This document shows, piece by piece, positions 25,972 through 35,212 of a stretch of 64,000 bases of DNA. Source of the stretch: Cycloclasticus sp. (lineage in GTDB: Bacteria > Pseudomonadota > Gammaproteobacteria > Methylococcales > Cycloclasticaceae); NCBI GenBank assembly GCA_002700385.1, contig PADC01000002.1, positions 248,001-312,000 of the forward strand. Reading direction: 5' to 3'. The position numbers and the translations under genes were made by a program. The notes below the pieces were generated by a model. The model was given only the letters and a program-made list of their open reading frames with translations, was not told the origin of the DNA and made no database searches. How positions within the stretch are numbered: position 1 is the first letter of the stretch; each line of letters opens with the position of its first letter.

Positions 25972-26085
25972 TTTATTCTTTTGCGTTATATTAATATCAT
26001 TTAATATTATTTTTAATTATATAGAAAACTCTTTATATTCACCGATCTAGTCTGACTTTAATGCGCCTTAAGCGTCGATAATAAC

Positions 26086-27729
26086 ATGTACCTGTATAAC
26101 GAATTTGATCAAACCCTTGTCAACGAACGTGTTGAACAGTTTCGTGATCAAACCAAACGGTTTCTAGAGGGTGATTTAACGGAGGAGCAGTTCCGCCCCT
26201 TACGCCTCATGAATGGCCTCTATATCCAAACTCATGCGCCGATGTTGCGCGTCAATATACCGTACGGCCTGTTATCAAGTAAACAGCTTCGCATGCTGGC
26301 TCATATTGCGCATACATACGATAAAGATTACGGGCATTTCACAACCCGCCAAAACATACAATTTAATTGGCCCAAGCTCGAACAAGTGCCCGACATTCTA
26401 GCTGACTTAGCCAGTGTACAAATGCATGCTATTCAAAGCAGCGGTAATTGTATTCGAAATACCACCTCAGACCCCTTAGCGGGCGTTTGTGCAGATGAGA
26501 TCGAAGACCCCAGGCCCTATTGCGAAATAATCCGTCAATGGTCCACCTTACACCCAGAGTTTTCATACCTGCCGCGTAAATTCAAAATCGCCGTCAGTGG
26601 CTCGCCCAAAGACCGTGCGGCGACCCAAGTCCATGATATTGGCTTGCATGTTAAAAAAGATGCCCTTGGCAAGATCGGGTTTGAAGTTCTTGTCGGCGGC
26701 GGTCTTGGCCGAACACCTGTTATTGGCCAAACCATTCATTCTTTTATTGCCGAAGAAGATATGTTGTCTTACCTCGAGGCTATTCTCCGTGTGTACAACC
26801 GTTTTGGCCGACGAGACAATAAATACAAAGCTCGCATTAAAATTCTTGTTCGCGAAACAGGCCTGGCAACATTTAAAGAGCAAGTCGAAGCGGAGTGGGC
26901 ACTTATTCGCGATAGCAACCTCAGGCTAACTAATGAAGAAATTCAACGGGTGAAAGGCTTTTTTAAACCCCTGGCCTACGAGACATCTACCGACGATGCA
27001 TTAAAGCAAAACCTTGCCAATAGCGGCCTATTTCGCCAATGGTTCAAGCAAAATACGCGAGAACATAAACAGAATGGGTATCGCATTGTTTTTATCTCAT
27101 TGAAATCACCTCATCGAGCCCCAGGTGACGTCACAACCGAACAGATGGAACAAATCGCCGACTTGGCTGATCAATACAGTTTTGGGCAAATCAGAACAAC
27201 GCATGATCAAAATTTAGTACTCACTGATGTCAAGGCAAACGATGTCTATGCCTTGTGGCAACAACTTGAAAAGCAGCAACTTGCCACCGCCAATATCGGT
27301 ACGATCACCGATATGATTTGCTGCCCGGGTCTTGATTTTTGCAGCTTGGCCAATGCGAGCTCCATCGATATTGCCAAAGGCATCACCGACCGATTTAGTG
27401 AAGACACAATTGACATTGGCGAAGTTAGCTTAAAAATGTCTGGCTGCATGAACGGGTGTGGCCATCACAGCATCGGTGAAATTGGCATCTTAGGCGTCGA
27501 TAAAAAAGGTGAGCAATGGTACCAATTAACACTGGGCGGCTCTGATAGTCACCAGAGTAAACTGGGGGAACGGCTCGGTAAAGCCATTGCTAAAGATGCC
27601 GTCGTAGATGCCATCGATGACATTGTTCACGTTTATAAAACGAACCGCCAGGATAACGAAAAGTTTACCAGTACCCTGCAACGTATTGGCCTCCAGCCTT
27701 TTAAGGACAAAGTGTATGACGCTCATTAG
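26086..27729 (+). CDS. cysI: Sulfite reductase hemoprotein subunit (nitrite/sulfite reductase family)
   Basis: Reduces sulfite to sulfide in assimilatory sulfur metabolism. The 547-residue product has two ferredoxin-like repeats (LRVNIPYGLLSSKQLRML; YGHFTTRQNIQFNW) and the siroheme/4Fe-4S ligands CCPGLDFC and SGCMNGCGHH near residues 410-465. The N-terminus MYLYNEFDQTLVNERVEQFRDQ matches the Pseudomonas-type CysI that is followed by DUF934, as here. No flavoprotein partner (cysJ) is nearby; this type is thought to use another electron donor. Nitrite as substrate is not excluded by sequence. Confidence 0.9.
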   Translation: MYLYNEFDQTLVNERVEQFRDQTKRFLEGDLTEEQFRPLRLMNGLYIQTHAPMLRVNIPYGLLSSKQLRMLAHIAHTYDKDYGHFTTRQNIQFNWPKLEQVPDILADLASVQMHAIQSSGNCIRNTTSDPLAGVCADEIEDPRPYCEIIRQWSTLHPEFSYLPRKFKIAVSGSPKDRAATQVHDIGLHVKKDALGKIGFEVLVGGGLGRTPVIGQTIHSFIAEEDMLSYLEAILRVYNRFGRRDNKYKARIKILVRETGLATFKEQVEAEWALIRDSNLRLTNEEIQRVKGFFKPLAYETSTDDALKQNLANSGLFRQWFKQNTREHKQNGYRIVFISLKSPHRAPGDVTTEQMEQIADLADQYSFGQIRTTHDQNLVLTDVKANDVYALWQQLEKQQLATANIGTITDMICCPGLDFCSLANASSIDIAKGITDRFSEDTIDIGEVSLKMSGCMNGCGHHSIGEIGILGVDKKGEQWYQLTLGGSDSHQSKLGERLGKAIAKDAVVDAIDDIVHVYKTNRQDNEKFTSTLQRIGLQPFKDKVYDAH

Positions 27730-28174
27730 ACATAAAGAAATAGTCCAGGATAATTGGCATTACTTACAAGACGGGCAGTCACCAAAACCCAGCCATAATA
27801 TTGTAAGTCTCGATTACTGGCTTGAAAACAAAACACGCCTAATCTCTGACGAAGCACCTCTGGGTCTATTAGTACAAGGAGACGAAGACGTTACTAATTT
27901 TGCAAACGACCTTCAGTACTTTTCACTCATCGCCATTGAGTTTCCAACATTTACCGATGGGCGAGGCTATTCGCTGGCTAAAACACTGCGCGAACACTAT
28001 CGCTATCAAAAAGAAATAAGGGCCTCTGGAGATATTCTGCCTGACCAAGCTTTGTACCTAACCCGTGTCGGCTTTGATGCCTTGGAGTTGGCCAATGAAG
28101 AACACGCCCCAATGGTACTGAATAAACTAGACGAATTCAGCGTTTTTTATCAGCCCCATTATACTTCGACGTAA
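27716..28174 (+). CDS. DUF934 protein associated with sulfite reductase
   Basis: A 152-residue soluble protein starting MTLIRHKEIVQDNWHYL. Its start overlaps the end of cysI by 14 bp. DUF934 proteins are almost always next to this type of CysI and are thought to assist sulfite reduction; the biochemical role is not established. Conserved-looking blocks are IAIEFPTFTDGRGYSLAKTLRE and GDILPDQALYLTRVGFDAL. The longer upstream frame lies inside cysI and is not used. Confidence 0.88.
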   Translation: MTLIRHKEIVQDNWHYLQDGQSPKPSHNIVSLDYWLENKTRLISDEAPLGLLVQGDEDVTNFANDLQYFSLIAIEFPTFTDGRGYSLAKTLREHYRYQKEIRASGDILPDQALYLTRVGFDALELANEEHAPMVLNKLDEFSVFYQPHYTST

Positions 28175-28337
28175 TTGTCATTAACGTTTCTTCAAACGTC
28201 ACCCTTATTTATAGTAAACACTAGGGACCTTATCGACGCACGTTCAAATTTTCACTTTTCTGACGCCGAAAATTCATACCATTGTCACATCAGCCTGCTA
28301 ATTTGATTATCCATCAAATACACAGCAAGGATGAATA

Positions 28338-29834
28338 ATGAATAAACTAACCGCTTTAGCACTGGGGATTTCTCTCGCCCTTGGTGTCTCATCACCCGCC
28401 ATATCCAAACCCATCCTCAACATTACTAAAATAGGCCAATATGTTGAAGAATGTGGTGGTGAAGAAAGTTGCTCTGAAATTTCTGCCTACAGCAGTATAG
28501 CCGAACGCATTTACACCACAAATGCGGAAGAGAATGAACTTCGAATTCTTAATGTTGCAACAAACGGAACTTTAACTGAGTTTGCTGCCATTGACTTATC
28601 TGGGTATGGTGGTGGGCCTAACAGTGCCGCCACTTACGGCGAATGGGTTGCCGTCGCCATTGAAGCCGATATTAAGCAAAATAATGGCAGTGTTGTTATT
28701 TTTGACAAGGATGGAATCGAACAAGAAGTTATCACCGCAGGCGCCTTACCCGACATGCTCACGTTCACACCCGATGGAAAATACTTATTGGTCGCTAATG
28801 AAGGCGAACCTAATGATGACTATACCGTTGACCCAGAGGGCTCTGTTACCGTGATAGACACCGCCACGTGGACTGCAACAACGGCTGATTTTAGTGCCTT
28901 TAACGATGCTAAATTAAAAGACGTCAGAGTGTTTGGCCCTAATGCCACCGTCGCACAAGACCTTGAGCCTGAATACATCGCCGTGTCTGATGACTCCACA
29001 ACCGCTTGGATTAGCTTGCAAGAGAATAATGCCTTTGCAAAATTAGACATAAAATCTGCGACCATCACCAACATCTACGGCTTAGGCTATAAAAAACACA
29101 CGCAAACAAAAAATGCGTTTGACGCCAGCAATAAAGATGATGCCATCAATATTCAAACCTGGCCAACAAAAGGCATGTACCAACCCGATGCCATTGCGAG
29201 TTTTAAACGCGGTAATGCCACCTTTATTTTGTCTGCAAATGAAGGCGACGCAAGGGATTATGACGGTTATAGTGAAGAAGTTCGTGTTAAGGACTTAAAT
29301 TTAGACGCGACTGTTTTTCCTAACGCCCAGGTTTTGCAAGAGGACGCCAACTTAGGCCGCCTAAAAACAACCACCGCCACAGGGGACCTTGATCAGGACG
29401 GCGATATTGATGAAATATACTCTTATGGTGCTCGTTCATTCTCTGTTTGGAACGCAAATGGCCAACTGGTTTATGATTCTGGCGCCGATTTTGAGCATTT
29501 TCTAGCGGCTTATGCAAATCAAGACGTCGATGCAAAACCTTGGGTTGAAAGCCGCAGTGATGATAAAGGCCCCGAACCAGAATCTATCACCACCGGTGAG
29601 CTCAATGGTAAAGCCTATGCCTTTATCGGTTTAGAACGTGCGAACGGCATTTTCATTTACGAACTCAGCAACCCATATCGGCCAAAACCTGCCGGCTACA
29701 TCAACATCGAAGCAGTTGGCGAAATAGGCCCCGAAGGACTTATCTTTATTAAAAAATCTGAGAACACCGGCTGGTTAGTCATCACCAGTGAAATCAGTAA
29801 TACCGTCAGTCTCTACGAGATTTCAATTCCGTAA
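28338..29834 (+). CDS. Secreted choice-of-anchor I family beta-propeller protein
   Basis: A 498-residue exported protein with a signal peptide (NKLTALALGISLALGVSSPAISKP). The body has repeated propeller-like strands: GGGPNSAATYGEWVAVAIE, DMLTFTPDGKYLLVANEGEPNDDY, EPEYIAVSDDSTTAWISLQENNA and PDAIASFKRGNATFILSANEGDARDY. These motifs belong to the choice-of-anchor I / alkaline-phosphatase-like family (surface or periplasmic). There is a calcium-type acidic loop (GDLDQDGDIDE). No C-terminal sorting domain is visible in this copy. It is a single gene with a terminator 17 bp after it. The substrate is unknown. Confidence 0.8.
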   Translation: MNKLTALALGISLALGVSSPAISKPILNITKIGQYVEECGGEESCSEISAYSSIAERIYTTNAEENELRILNVATNGTLTEFAAIDLSGYGGGPNSAATYGEWVAVAIEADIKQNNGSVVIFDKDGIEQEVITAGALPDMLTFTPDGKYLLVANEGEPNDDYTVDPEGSVTVIDTATWTATTADFSAFNDAKLKDVRVFGPNATVAQDLEPEYIAVSDDSTTAWISLQENNAFAKLDIKSATITNIYGLGYKKHTQTKNAFDASNKDDAINIQTWPTKGMYQPDAIASFKRGNATFILSANEGDARDYDGYSEEVRVKDLNLDATVFPNAQVLQEDANLGRLKTTTATGDLDQDGDIDEIYSYGARSFSVWNANGQLVYDSGADFEHFLAAYANQDVDAKPWVESRSDDKGPEPESITTGELNGKAYAFIGLERANGIFIYELSNPYRPKPAGYINIEAVGEIGPEGLIFIKKSENTGWLVITSEISNTVSLYEISIP

Positions 29835-29845
29835 CTCTACTGATG

Positions 29846-29882
29846 CAAAAAAGTCCCTATCGTATGGATAGGGGCTTTTTTA
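29846..29882. terminator. Terminator between the choice-of-anchor I gene and yibQ
   Basis: Stem AAGTCCCTATC (29851-29861) / GGATAGGGGCTT (29867-29877), with one G:T pair, flanked by A residues on the left and a run of T on the right. It can act for the plus-strand gene and, in reverse, for the minus-strand unit ending in yibQ. Confidence 0.8.
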
Positions 29883-29895
29883 TACTCAATAAAAA

Positions 29896-30708
29896 TCAAT
29901 GGGCCAATAGACTTAAGTTTTTCTGTTGTAATTGGTACGACACCGGAGCCAGTTTTATATTTTGTAAGGCTAAGCTGGGTAACAACTCTTTAAGTACCGC
30001 AATTGTTTCAGGATGTGGATGACCAATCCCAATCGCGCTCCCTTTCTGTTTAGCCAACGCAACTAGCTCATTAAACTGTCTTCTAATGCTATTGATATCA
30101 ATATCATGATCGAGAAAAACATCTCGCCTCAACACCGGAACCCCCTGTTCTCGCGCAATCATTTCTGCTATCGACTGACTTGACGTGCGACTATCGACAA
30201 AAAAATAACCCAATCGAGCCATTTCTTTCATGACCCAGGTCATATGCCCAGGGTGCCGAGTTAACAAGCTCCCTTGGTGATTATTCATACCAATCGCATG
30301 CGGCACTTTCTCAAATGCTTCCCGTATGGCTTTAATAACCCCTTTTTCATCCATATCCACATCAATGACGCCTTTTTCTACCAATACACCGAACGTCGAT
30401 TGCATCGGCATATGTAAAATAACCTCTTTCCCTCGCTGGTTCGCATACCGTGCTGATTGTCTGGCTTTTGGGCCATTTGGTAAAATCGCGTAGGTTAAAT
30501 CACCAGGAAGGTCTATCATCTGCTTATCTTCAACAAAACGATAACCAATATCATCAATAATAATGCTGACTACAGCCGGTTCGTTGATGATGTCGGTAGC
30601 GCCAAGGGTCGGGGCAAAAACCGACATCATCAACACTGATGCCAATAAGTTTTGCAGGGTTACTTTCTTAACAAGGCTGTTAGACAATGTGCCTCCAAAA
30701 GTGAACAT
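29896..30708 (-). CDS. Divergent polysaccharide deacetylase family protein (YibQ-like)
   Basis: A 270-residue exported protein with a signal peptide (LASVLMMSVFAPTLGA). The NodB-like fold is recognisable from VVSIIIDDIGYRFVED, LPGDLTYAILPNGPKARQSA, GKEVILHMPMQS, NNHQGSLLTRH and GSAIGIGHPHPETI. This is the DUF610/YibQ family, found beside envC in E. coli as here. Its ATG overlaps the ctpA stop by one base. The enzymatic target is not known; a cell-wall or envelope sugar is a guess from context. Confidence 0.88.
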   Translation of the reverse strand: MFTFGGTLSNSLVKKVTLQNLLASVLMMSVFAPTLGATDIINEPAVVSIIIDDIGYRFVEDKQMIDLPGDLTYAILPNGPKARQSARYANQRGKEVILHMPMQSTFGVLVEKGVIDVDMDEKGVIKAIREAFEKVPHAIGMNNHQGSLLTRHPGHMTWVMKEMARLGYFFVDSRTSSQSIAEMIAREQGVPVLRRDVFLDHDIDINSIRRQFNELVALAKQKGSAIGIGHPHPETIAVLKELLPSLALQNIKLAPVSYQLQQKNLSLLAH

Positions 30709-32006
30709 TATTGTCTTAAAATATTAATTCCCTTCAAAAGGTTGAGTGCCTCATGCAGCGGATAATCATTGTTCAACGCATCTTCTACCGACTTTTCCTT
30801 GCTTTTTTCATCCGTATCACCGTTTGTATTGGCCAAGTGTTTGGTCAAATCTTTTTCTTTGATAGAGATAAAGTCATCATCTAACTGCTCGAGTTTAACT
30901 TTCGATAACACCACGTCGGGGGTGATGCCTTCGGCCTGTATTGAACGACCTGACGGTGTAAAATAACGCGCAGTGGTTAACTTAATTGCCCCGCCTTTAT
31001 TATTTTCAAGAATCGTTTGTACCGAGCCTTTACCGAAACTTTGCTGCCCTAAAATCACCGCACGCTTATGATCTTGCAAAGCACCCGCAACAATTTCAGA
31101 GGCGGACGCCGAACCCCCATTTATCAACACAACGATGGGCGCACCTTTAAGGATATCATTGGGGCCTGCTTTAAAACTCATCTTGGCATGCTCAACCCGA
31201 CCTTCTGTGTAAACAATTAAACCTGAATCTAAAAACGAATCGCTGACTGACACTGCTGCATTTAAAAGCCCACCCGGGTTATTTCGTAAATCTAACACCA
31301 ACCCTTTTAGTTCGTTATTGTCACTTTCTTTTTTTAGTTTGGCGATGGCTTCGTTTAGATTCTCGCCTGTTCGCGTTTGGAAGCTGGCGATACGCACATA
31401 CCCATAACCTGGCTCAAGCATACGATTTTTTACGCTCACCACTTTGATAATGGCTCGTGTGATTGAGATTTTAAGCGGTTTAGGCTCCCCTTCTCTTATA
31501 ATCGTTAATACGATATCGGTACCTGGTTTGCCTCGCATGATTTTTACCGCGTCCGATAGCGTCATGCCTTTAACAGGCTTTTCATCCAAACGAATCACTA
31601 AATCGCCTGCTTCAACGCCTGCTTTAAATGCGGGTGTATCATCAATGGGGGTAATGACTTTGACAAAGCCATCTTCCATGCCTACTTCAATACCTAAACC
31701 ACCAAATTCTCCGCGAGTTCCCTCACGCAGATCCTTAAATGCTTTTTTGTCTAAATACGTTGAATGTGGATCTAACCCGGTCAACATGCCTTTTATCGCA
31801 TTCTCTAGCAGATCATGGTCGCTCACCTCTTCGACGTAAGATGCTTTAATTTGGCCAAAAACTTCTGAAAAAGCTTTTAAGTCATCCAGTGGCAATGAAC
31901 GGCTGGGTTGCTCTTTTTCAGCCAATACGGTCCCGCCAACACTGAGCATAACACCCAGTGCCGCACCCACGATTAACACTGGTAATGTTTTACGCAAAAA
32001 ATTCAT
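30708..32006 (-). CDS. ctpA: Carboxy-terminal processing protease (S41 family)
   Basis: A periplasmic serine protease of 432 residues. It has a signal/anchor segment (FLRKTLPVLIVGAALGVMLSV), a PDZ domain (EFGGLGIEVGMEDGFVKVI, then AGVEAGDLVIRLDEKPVKG) and the S41 catalytic domain with the Ser in NGGSASASEIVAGALQDHKR and the Lys in GQQSFGKGSVQ. I chose the ATG at 32006 because GGAG is placed 7 bp upstream; the frame to 32021 adds only five residues. It sits between envC and yibQ in an envelope unit. CtpA family members cut murein hydrolases or their regulators. Confidence 0.94.
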   Translation of the reverse strand: MNFLRKTLPVLIVGAALGVMLSVGGTVLAEKEQPSRSLPLDDLKAFSEVFGQIKASYVEEVSDHDLLENAIKGMLTGLDPHSTYLDKKAFKDLREGTRGEFGGLGIEVGMEDGFVKVITPIDDTPAFKAGVEAGDLVIRLDEKPVKGMTLSDAVKIMRGKPGTDIVLTIIREGEPKPLKISITRAIIKVVSVKNRMLEPGYGYVRIASFQTRTGENLNEAIAKLKKESDNNELKGLVLDLRNNPGGLLNAAVSVSDSFLDSGLIVYTEGRVEHAKMSFKAGPNDILKGAPIVVLINGGSASASEIVAGALQDHKRAVILGQQSFGKGSVQTILENNKGGAIKLTTARYFTPSGRSIQAEGITPDVVLSKVKLEQLDDDFISIKEKDLTKHLANTNGDTDEKSKEKSVEDALNNDYPLHEALNLLKGINILRQ

Positions 32007-32030
32007 ATTCACTCCATTCACTCGCTATAT

Positions 32031-33197
32031 TTACCCGACACGACCGTTTCTAACCGCTCGACACCAGTGAACAGGATTCACCGGCTTTCCATTTTTTCTA
32101 ATACTGAAGTATAGACCGGCTTTTTGTTGACCGCCACTCACACCGACTGTTGCAATCACCTCACCTGTCTCAACCCAGTCACCCACTTCTTTGTATAAGC
32201 CCTCATTGAAAGCATATAAGCTCATATAATTTAAGCCATGATCTACAATGATTAGCAGACCATACCCACGCAACCAATCTGCATAGACCACTCTACCATG
32301 TGAAATAGACCTGATGGCAGTGCCTTCACTTGCAGCAATCACTACGCCGTCATATCGACCTGAATTTCTAGCACTGCCAAAACGTTTTCGTATTTGCCCT
32401 TTAATTGGCCAGGCCAACTTGCCTTTCATGTTCTTAAAGGGCTTATTGTGCTTCTCAGGTATTGGAATGTCATTGATAGCTTGACGAATATTACTTAATA
32501 AGTTGGTGAGGCGCTTTTCATTTTCTTTTAGTTCGTTTAACTCACTGGAAGCTGATTTTATTTTTTTACTTAACTCCGCCAATACCGTTTGACGTTGTTT
32601 TTTTGATGCATTTAATTGTTCCTGTTGAGCCTGTTTCGCCAATACAAACGATGCCAGCTGACGGTTTTCCTTTTCGAGTTGCTTTTCAACTGTCACTAAT
32701 TGCTGCAGATCACCCTCTAATGCCTTCACATTATCCATTCTGGCCTGGTTAAAATAATCGTAATATGTCATCACTCGGCTCATTCGATCCGGTTGCTCCT
32801 GATTTAACAGCATTTTTACGCGCCTTTGCTTGCCCATTAAATAGGCCGACTTCAGCTGTTCGGCCAGCTGTTCTTTTTGTGTAAGCACATTTTGCTTTAG
32901 AATCTCTTGCTGGGCGTGTAGCTGTTTAACTTTATGTTTCGTCTGGCTAAGCTGACCATTTAAATATCGAAGCTTCTTTGACGATTCATTCAACTTTTTT
33001 TCAAGCTGCTTTAGCTCTTTTTCTTCTTTTGTTTTTGATTGTTGCGTTGACGCAATATGTTGTTCAACTGATTGCATCCGCTCACGCAATAATGCCAATT
33101 GCTTCTTTTTCTCACTCTCTGGGGAGGCTAACAGCACCGCTGAGTACGTTATTAAAAAAAACGTAAAAACAATCGAAAAAGTCCGTCGTTTCAACAT
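32031..33197 (-). CDS. envC: EnvC-like activator of cell-division amidases
   Basis: A 388-residue exported protein. A signal segment is followed by long coiled coils (about residues 28-250, rich in Q, K, E and L) and a C-terminal LytM/M23 domain (DGVVIAASEGTAIRSISHG through NGKPVNPVHWC). The usual M23 zinc ligands are missing: the H-x-G-x-D position reads RYDGVVI and the HxH position reads GLYFSIR. That degeneration is what makes EnvC an activator of AmiA/AmiB rather than an enzyme. It lies 23 bp after gpmI and 24 bp before ctpA on the same strand. Confidence 0.92.
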   Translation of the reverse strand: MLKRRTFSIVFTFFLITYSAVLLASPESEKKKQLALLRERMQSVEQHIASTQQSKTKEEKELKQLEKKLNESSKKLRYLNGQLSQTKHKVKQLHAQQEILKQNVLTQKEQLAEQLKSAYLMGKQRRVKMLLNQEQPDRMSRVMTYYDYFNQARMDNVKALEGDLQQLVTVEKQLEKENRQLASFVLAKQAQQEQLNASKKQRQTVLAELSKKIKSASSELNELKENEKRLTNLLSNIRQAINDIPIPEKHNKPFKNMKGKLAWPIKGQIRKRFGSARNSGRYDGVVIAASEGTAIRSISHGRVVYADWLRGYGLLIIVDHGLNYMSLYAFNEGLYKEVGDWVETGEVIATVGVSGGQQKAGLYFSIRKNGKPVNPVHWCRAVRNGRVG

Positions 33198-33220
33198 AGC
33201 ATTAACTAAAACATTTCTGG

Positions 33221-34771
33221 TCAGCTCAAGTGCAATAAACTATGCCCGCTCATTTCACCCGATGGCTTCAACCCCATAGCGGCCAGTAAAGTTGGTGCAA
33301 CGTCGGTCAAATCACCCGAGGCTTCAAGTTTTGCAGGGCGCCCTACATATACAAAGGGCACCGCATTTGTCGTATGCGCTGTGTGATTTTGGCCAGAAAC
33401 AGGATCCAGCATTTGTTCCACATTGCCATGATCCGCGGTTATAAAAATCTCCCCGCCTACTTTTTCAAGTGCATCTAACACTTTGGAAAGACTCGCATCA
33501 ATAGTTTCTACCGCCTTTACCGCAGCCTTAAAGTTTCCAGTGTGTCCGACCATATCGCAGTTCGCATAGTTTGTTATGATCGCATCATATTTTTCTGACA
33601 AAATCGCTTCCACTAATCGATCTGTTAGTTCAGGTGCACTCATTTCTGGCTGCAAATCATAGGTTTTAACATTGGGTGATGGAATTAAGACTCGATCCTC
33701 TCCTTCATTCGGTGTCTCTACGCCGCCATTAAAAAAGAATGTAACGTGCGCATACTTTTCTGTTTCAGCAATGCGTAGCTGTTTTAATCCTTGTTGGGCT
33801 AAAATCTCTCCAAACCCATTGTTTACTTCTATCGGCGGGTATGCAACCGGCAAATCGAATTCCTCATGGTATTCTGTTAAACAAACAAACTGGCTTAATG
33901 ACGGAACCTTTTTACGCTCAAATTGATTAAACCCTTTCTCCGTGAAAGCTCTCGTGAGCTCGCGGGTTCGATCTGCCCTGAAGTTCATAAAAACAAGACT
34001 ATCACCATCTTCTATCTGAGCCGCCTTGCTTTCGGCATCATGAATGCTGGTCGGCAATACAAACTCATCTGCTTGCTCCCGTTCATAAGATGATAAAAGC
34101 CCATCAACCGCGCTAACACTCGAATAGTCTGCCAGCCCCTGCGTTAATAAATCATAAGCAAGTTGAATCCGATCCCAACGGTTATCTCTATCCATGGCAT
34201 AGAAACGGCCAACTAAAGAGGCCGTTTTCCCAACACCCAAGCGTTCAAAAAGGCCGTCGATTTTTTCTAATGAGGTTTGCGCGCTTTTTGGCGGTGTATC
34301 TCGCCCATCCAGCACGGCGTGCAAATAGAGTTTTTTCACCCCCTTTTCAGCCGCCAGCTCCAACATGGCCTGAATATGGTCTTCATGGCTATGAACCCCC
34401 CCTGGGGACAATAAGCCAATCACATGCAAGGCTTTGTCTTTCTTGATCACGTCATTAACAAGATCACACAGCACCTTGTTCTTTTTGAACTCGCCTGAAC
34501 TCACTTCATTATTTAGCTGTGTTAATGTTTGAGGTAACAACCGGCCTGCGCCCAAGTGCAAATGGCCCACTTCAGAGTTACCCATTTGCCTATCCGGCAA
34601 GCCAACGGACGACCCTGAACAATCTAACAACGCCTTCGGTTGTGTTGCCCACAAGCTGTCCCAGGTCGGTGTATTTGCCACATTAATCGCATTAGAATTA
34701 CTAGATTCAGCGTACCCAAAGCCATCTAAAATCATCAAAACTATTGGCCTTTTCACTAAATGTTGCTTCAA
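33221..34771 (-). CDS. gpmI: 2,3-bisphosphoglycerate-independent phosphoglycerate mutase
   Basis: Interconverts 3- and 2-phosphoglycerate with two Mn ions. The 516-residue product has the alkaline-phosphatase-like core with metal ligands in PIVLMILDGFGYAE (Asp), the phospho-acceptor Ser in QMGNSEVGHLHLGAGR, GGVHSHEDHI, AVLDGRDTPP, NYANCDMVGHTGN and FITADHGNVEQM. It is the first gene of the gpmI-envC-ctpA-yibQ unit and diverges from the arsR-type gene. Confidence 0.98.
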   Translation of the reverse strand: MKQHLVKRPIVLMILDGFGYAESSNSNAINVANTPTWDSLWATQPKALLDCSGSSVGLPDRQMGNSEVGHLHLGAGRLLPQTLTQLNNEVSSGEFKKNKVLCDLVNDVIKKDKALHVIGLLSPGGVHSHEDHIQAMLELAAEKGVKKLYLHAVLDGRDTPPKSAQTSLEKIDGLFERLGVGKTASLVGRFYAMDRDNRWDRIQLAYDLLTQGLADYSSVSAVDGLLSSYEREQADEFVLPTSIHDAESKAAQIEDGDSLVFMNFRADRTRELTRAFTEKGFNQFERKKVPSLSQFVCLTEYHEEFDLPVAYPPIEVNNGFGEILAQQGLKQLRIAETEKYAHVTFFFNGGVETPNEGEDRVLIPSPNVKTYDLQPEMSAPELTDRLVEAILSEKYDAIITNYANCDMVGHTGNFKAAVKAVETIDASLSKVLDALEKVGGEIFITADHGNVEQMLDPVSGQNHTAHTTNAVPFVYVGRPAKLEASGDLTDVAPTLLAAMGLKPSGEMSGHSLLHLS

Positions 34772-34797
34772 AATGTTATCTCCGTCATTTGCTTGTT

Positions 34798-34803
34798 ATA
34801 ATG
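34798..34803 (+). promoter_or_regulatory. Probable -10 box upstream of the ArsR gene
   Basis: A perfect TATAAT 74 bp before the ArsR ATG; a matching -35 at 17 bp spacing (TGTTAT) is poor. A weak promoter with a repressor binding downstream is possible, but I see no clean palindromic operator. Confidence 0.35.
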
Positions 34804-34876
34804 CACCAACATATTCGATTCATTTTACGGCATCTGCTCTTTTAATGCTTACATTATCAATGCAAAGGGACAATCT

Positions 34877-35185
34877 ATGAGCAATTTAGCGGTTAATACG
34901 CTTATCAATAACGACGAAGAAATACATAAGGCTGCTGAACTTCTTAAAGTTCTCTCACACCCCATTCGTTTAAAAATTATTTGCCAGCTAGGTCATGCAG
35001 AAAAAACTGTACAACAGTTGATTGATAGCGTGGGCTCCACTCAAAGTAATGTATCGCAACACTTAGCTATTATGCGAAATAACAAGGTTTTACAATACCG
35101 TAAAAACGCCACTCAAGTGTTGTACAGCGTCTCAGAAAAAGCGGCTATAGACTTGGTGCAACTACTCAAAAAAATCTACTGCTAA
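34877..35185 (+). CDS. ArsR-family regulator, likely a persulfide/redox sensor (SqrR/BigR/YgaV type)
   Basis: A 102-residue winged-helix regulator. The core AELLKVLSHPIRLKIICQLG and recognition helix STQSNVSQHLAIMR are typical of ArsR. It lacks the ELCVCDL arsenic or zinc motif. Its only two cysteines are Cys36 (IICQLG) and the last residue, Cys102. Their spacing of 66 equals what I recall for SqrR (41/107) and BigR (42/108), which form a tetrasulfide link in response to persulfide. A membrane rhodanese follows 27 bp downstream, as expected for sulfur-stress control. The sensing function is inferred. Confidence 0.8.
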   Translation: MSNLAVNTLINNDEEIHKAAELLKVLSHPIRLKIICQLGHAEKTVQQLIDSVGSTQSNVSQHLAIMRNNKVLQYRKNATQVLYSVSEKAAIDLVQLLKKIYC

Positions 35186-35212
35186 CACTTGTTTAATTAA
35201 GGTTTTCCCGTA

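Noticed and set aside
28184-28199. Hairpin ACGTTT-CTTC-AAACGT after the DUF934 gene, considered as a terminator
   Set aside because: There is no T run on either side and the stem is A+T-rich and short.
28262-28310. Pho box upstream of the choice-of-anchor I gene
   Set aside because: Only one half (TTGTCAC) resembles the repeat; the second 7-mer at 11-bp phasing is missing.
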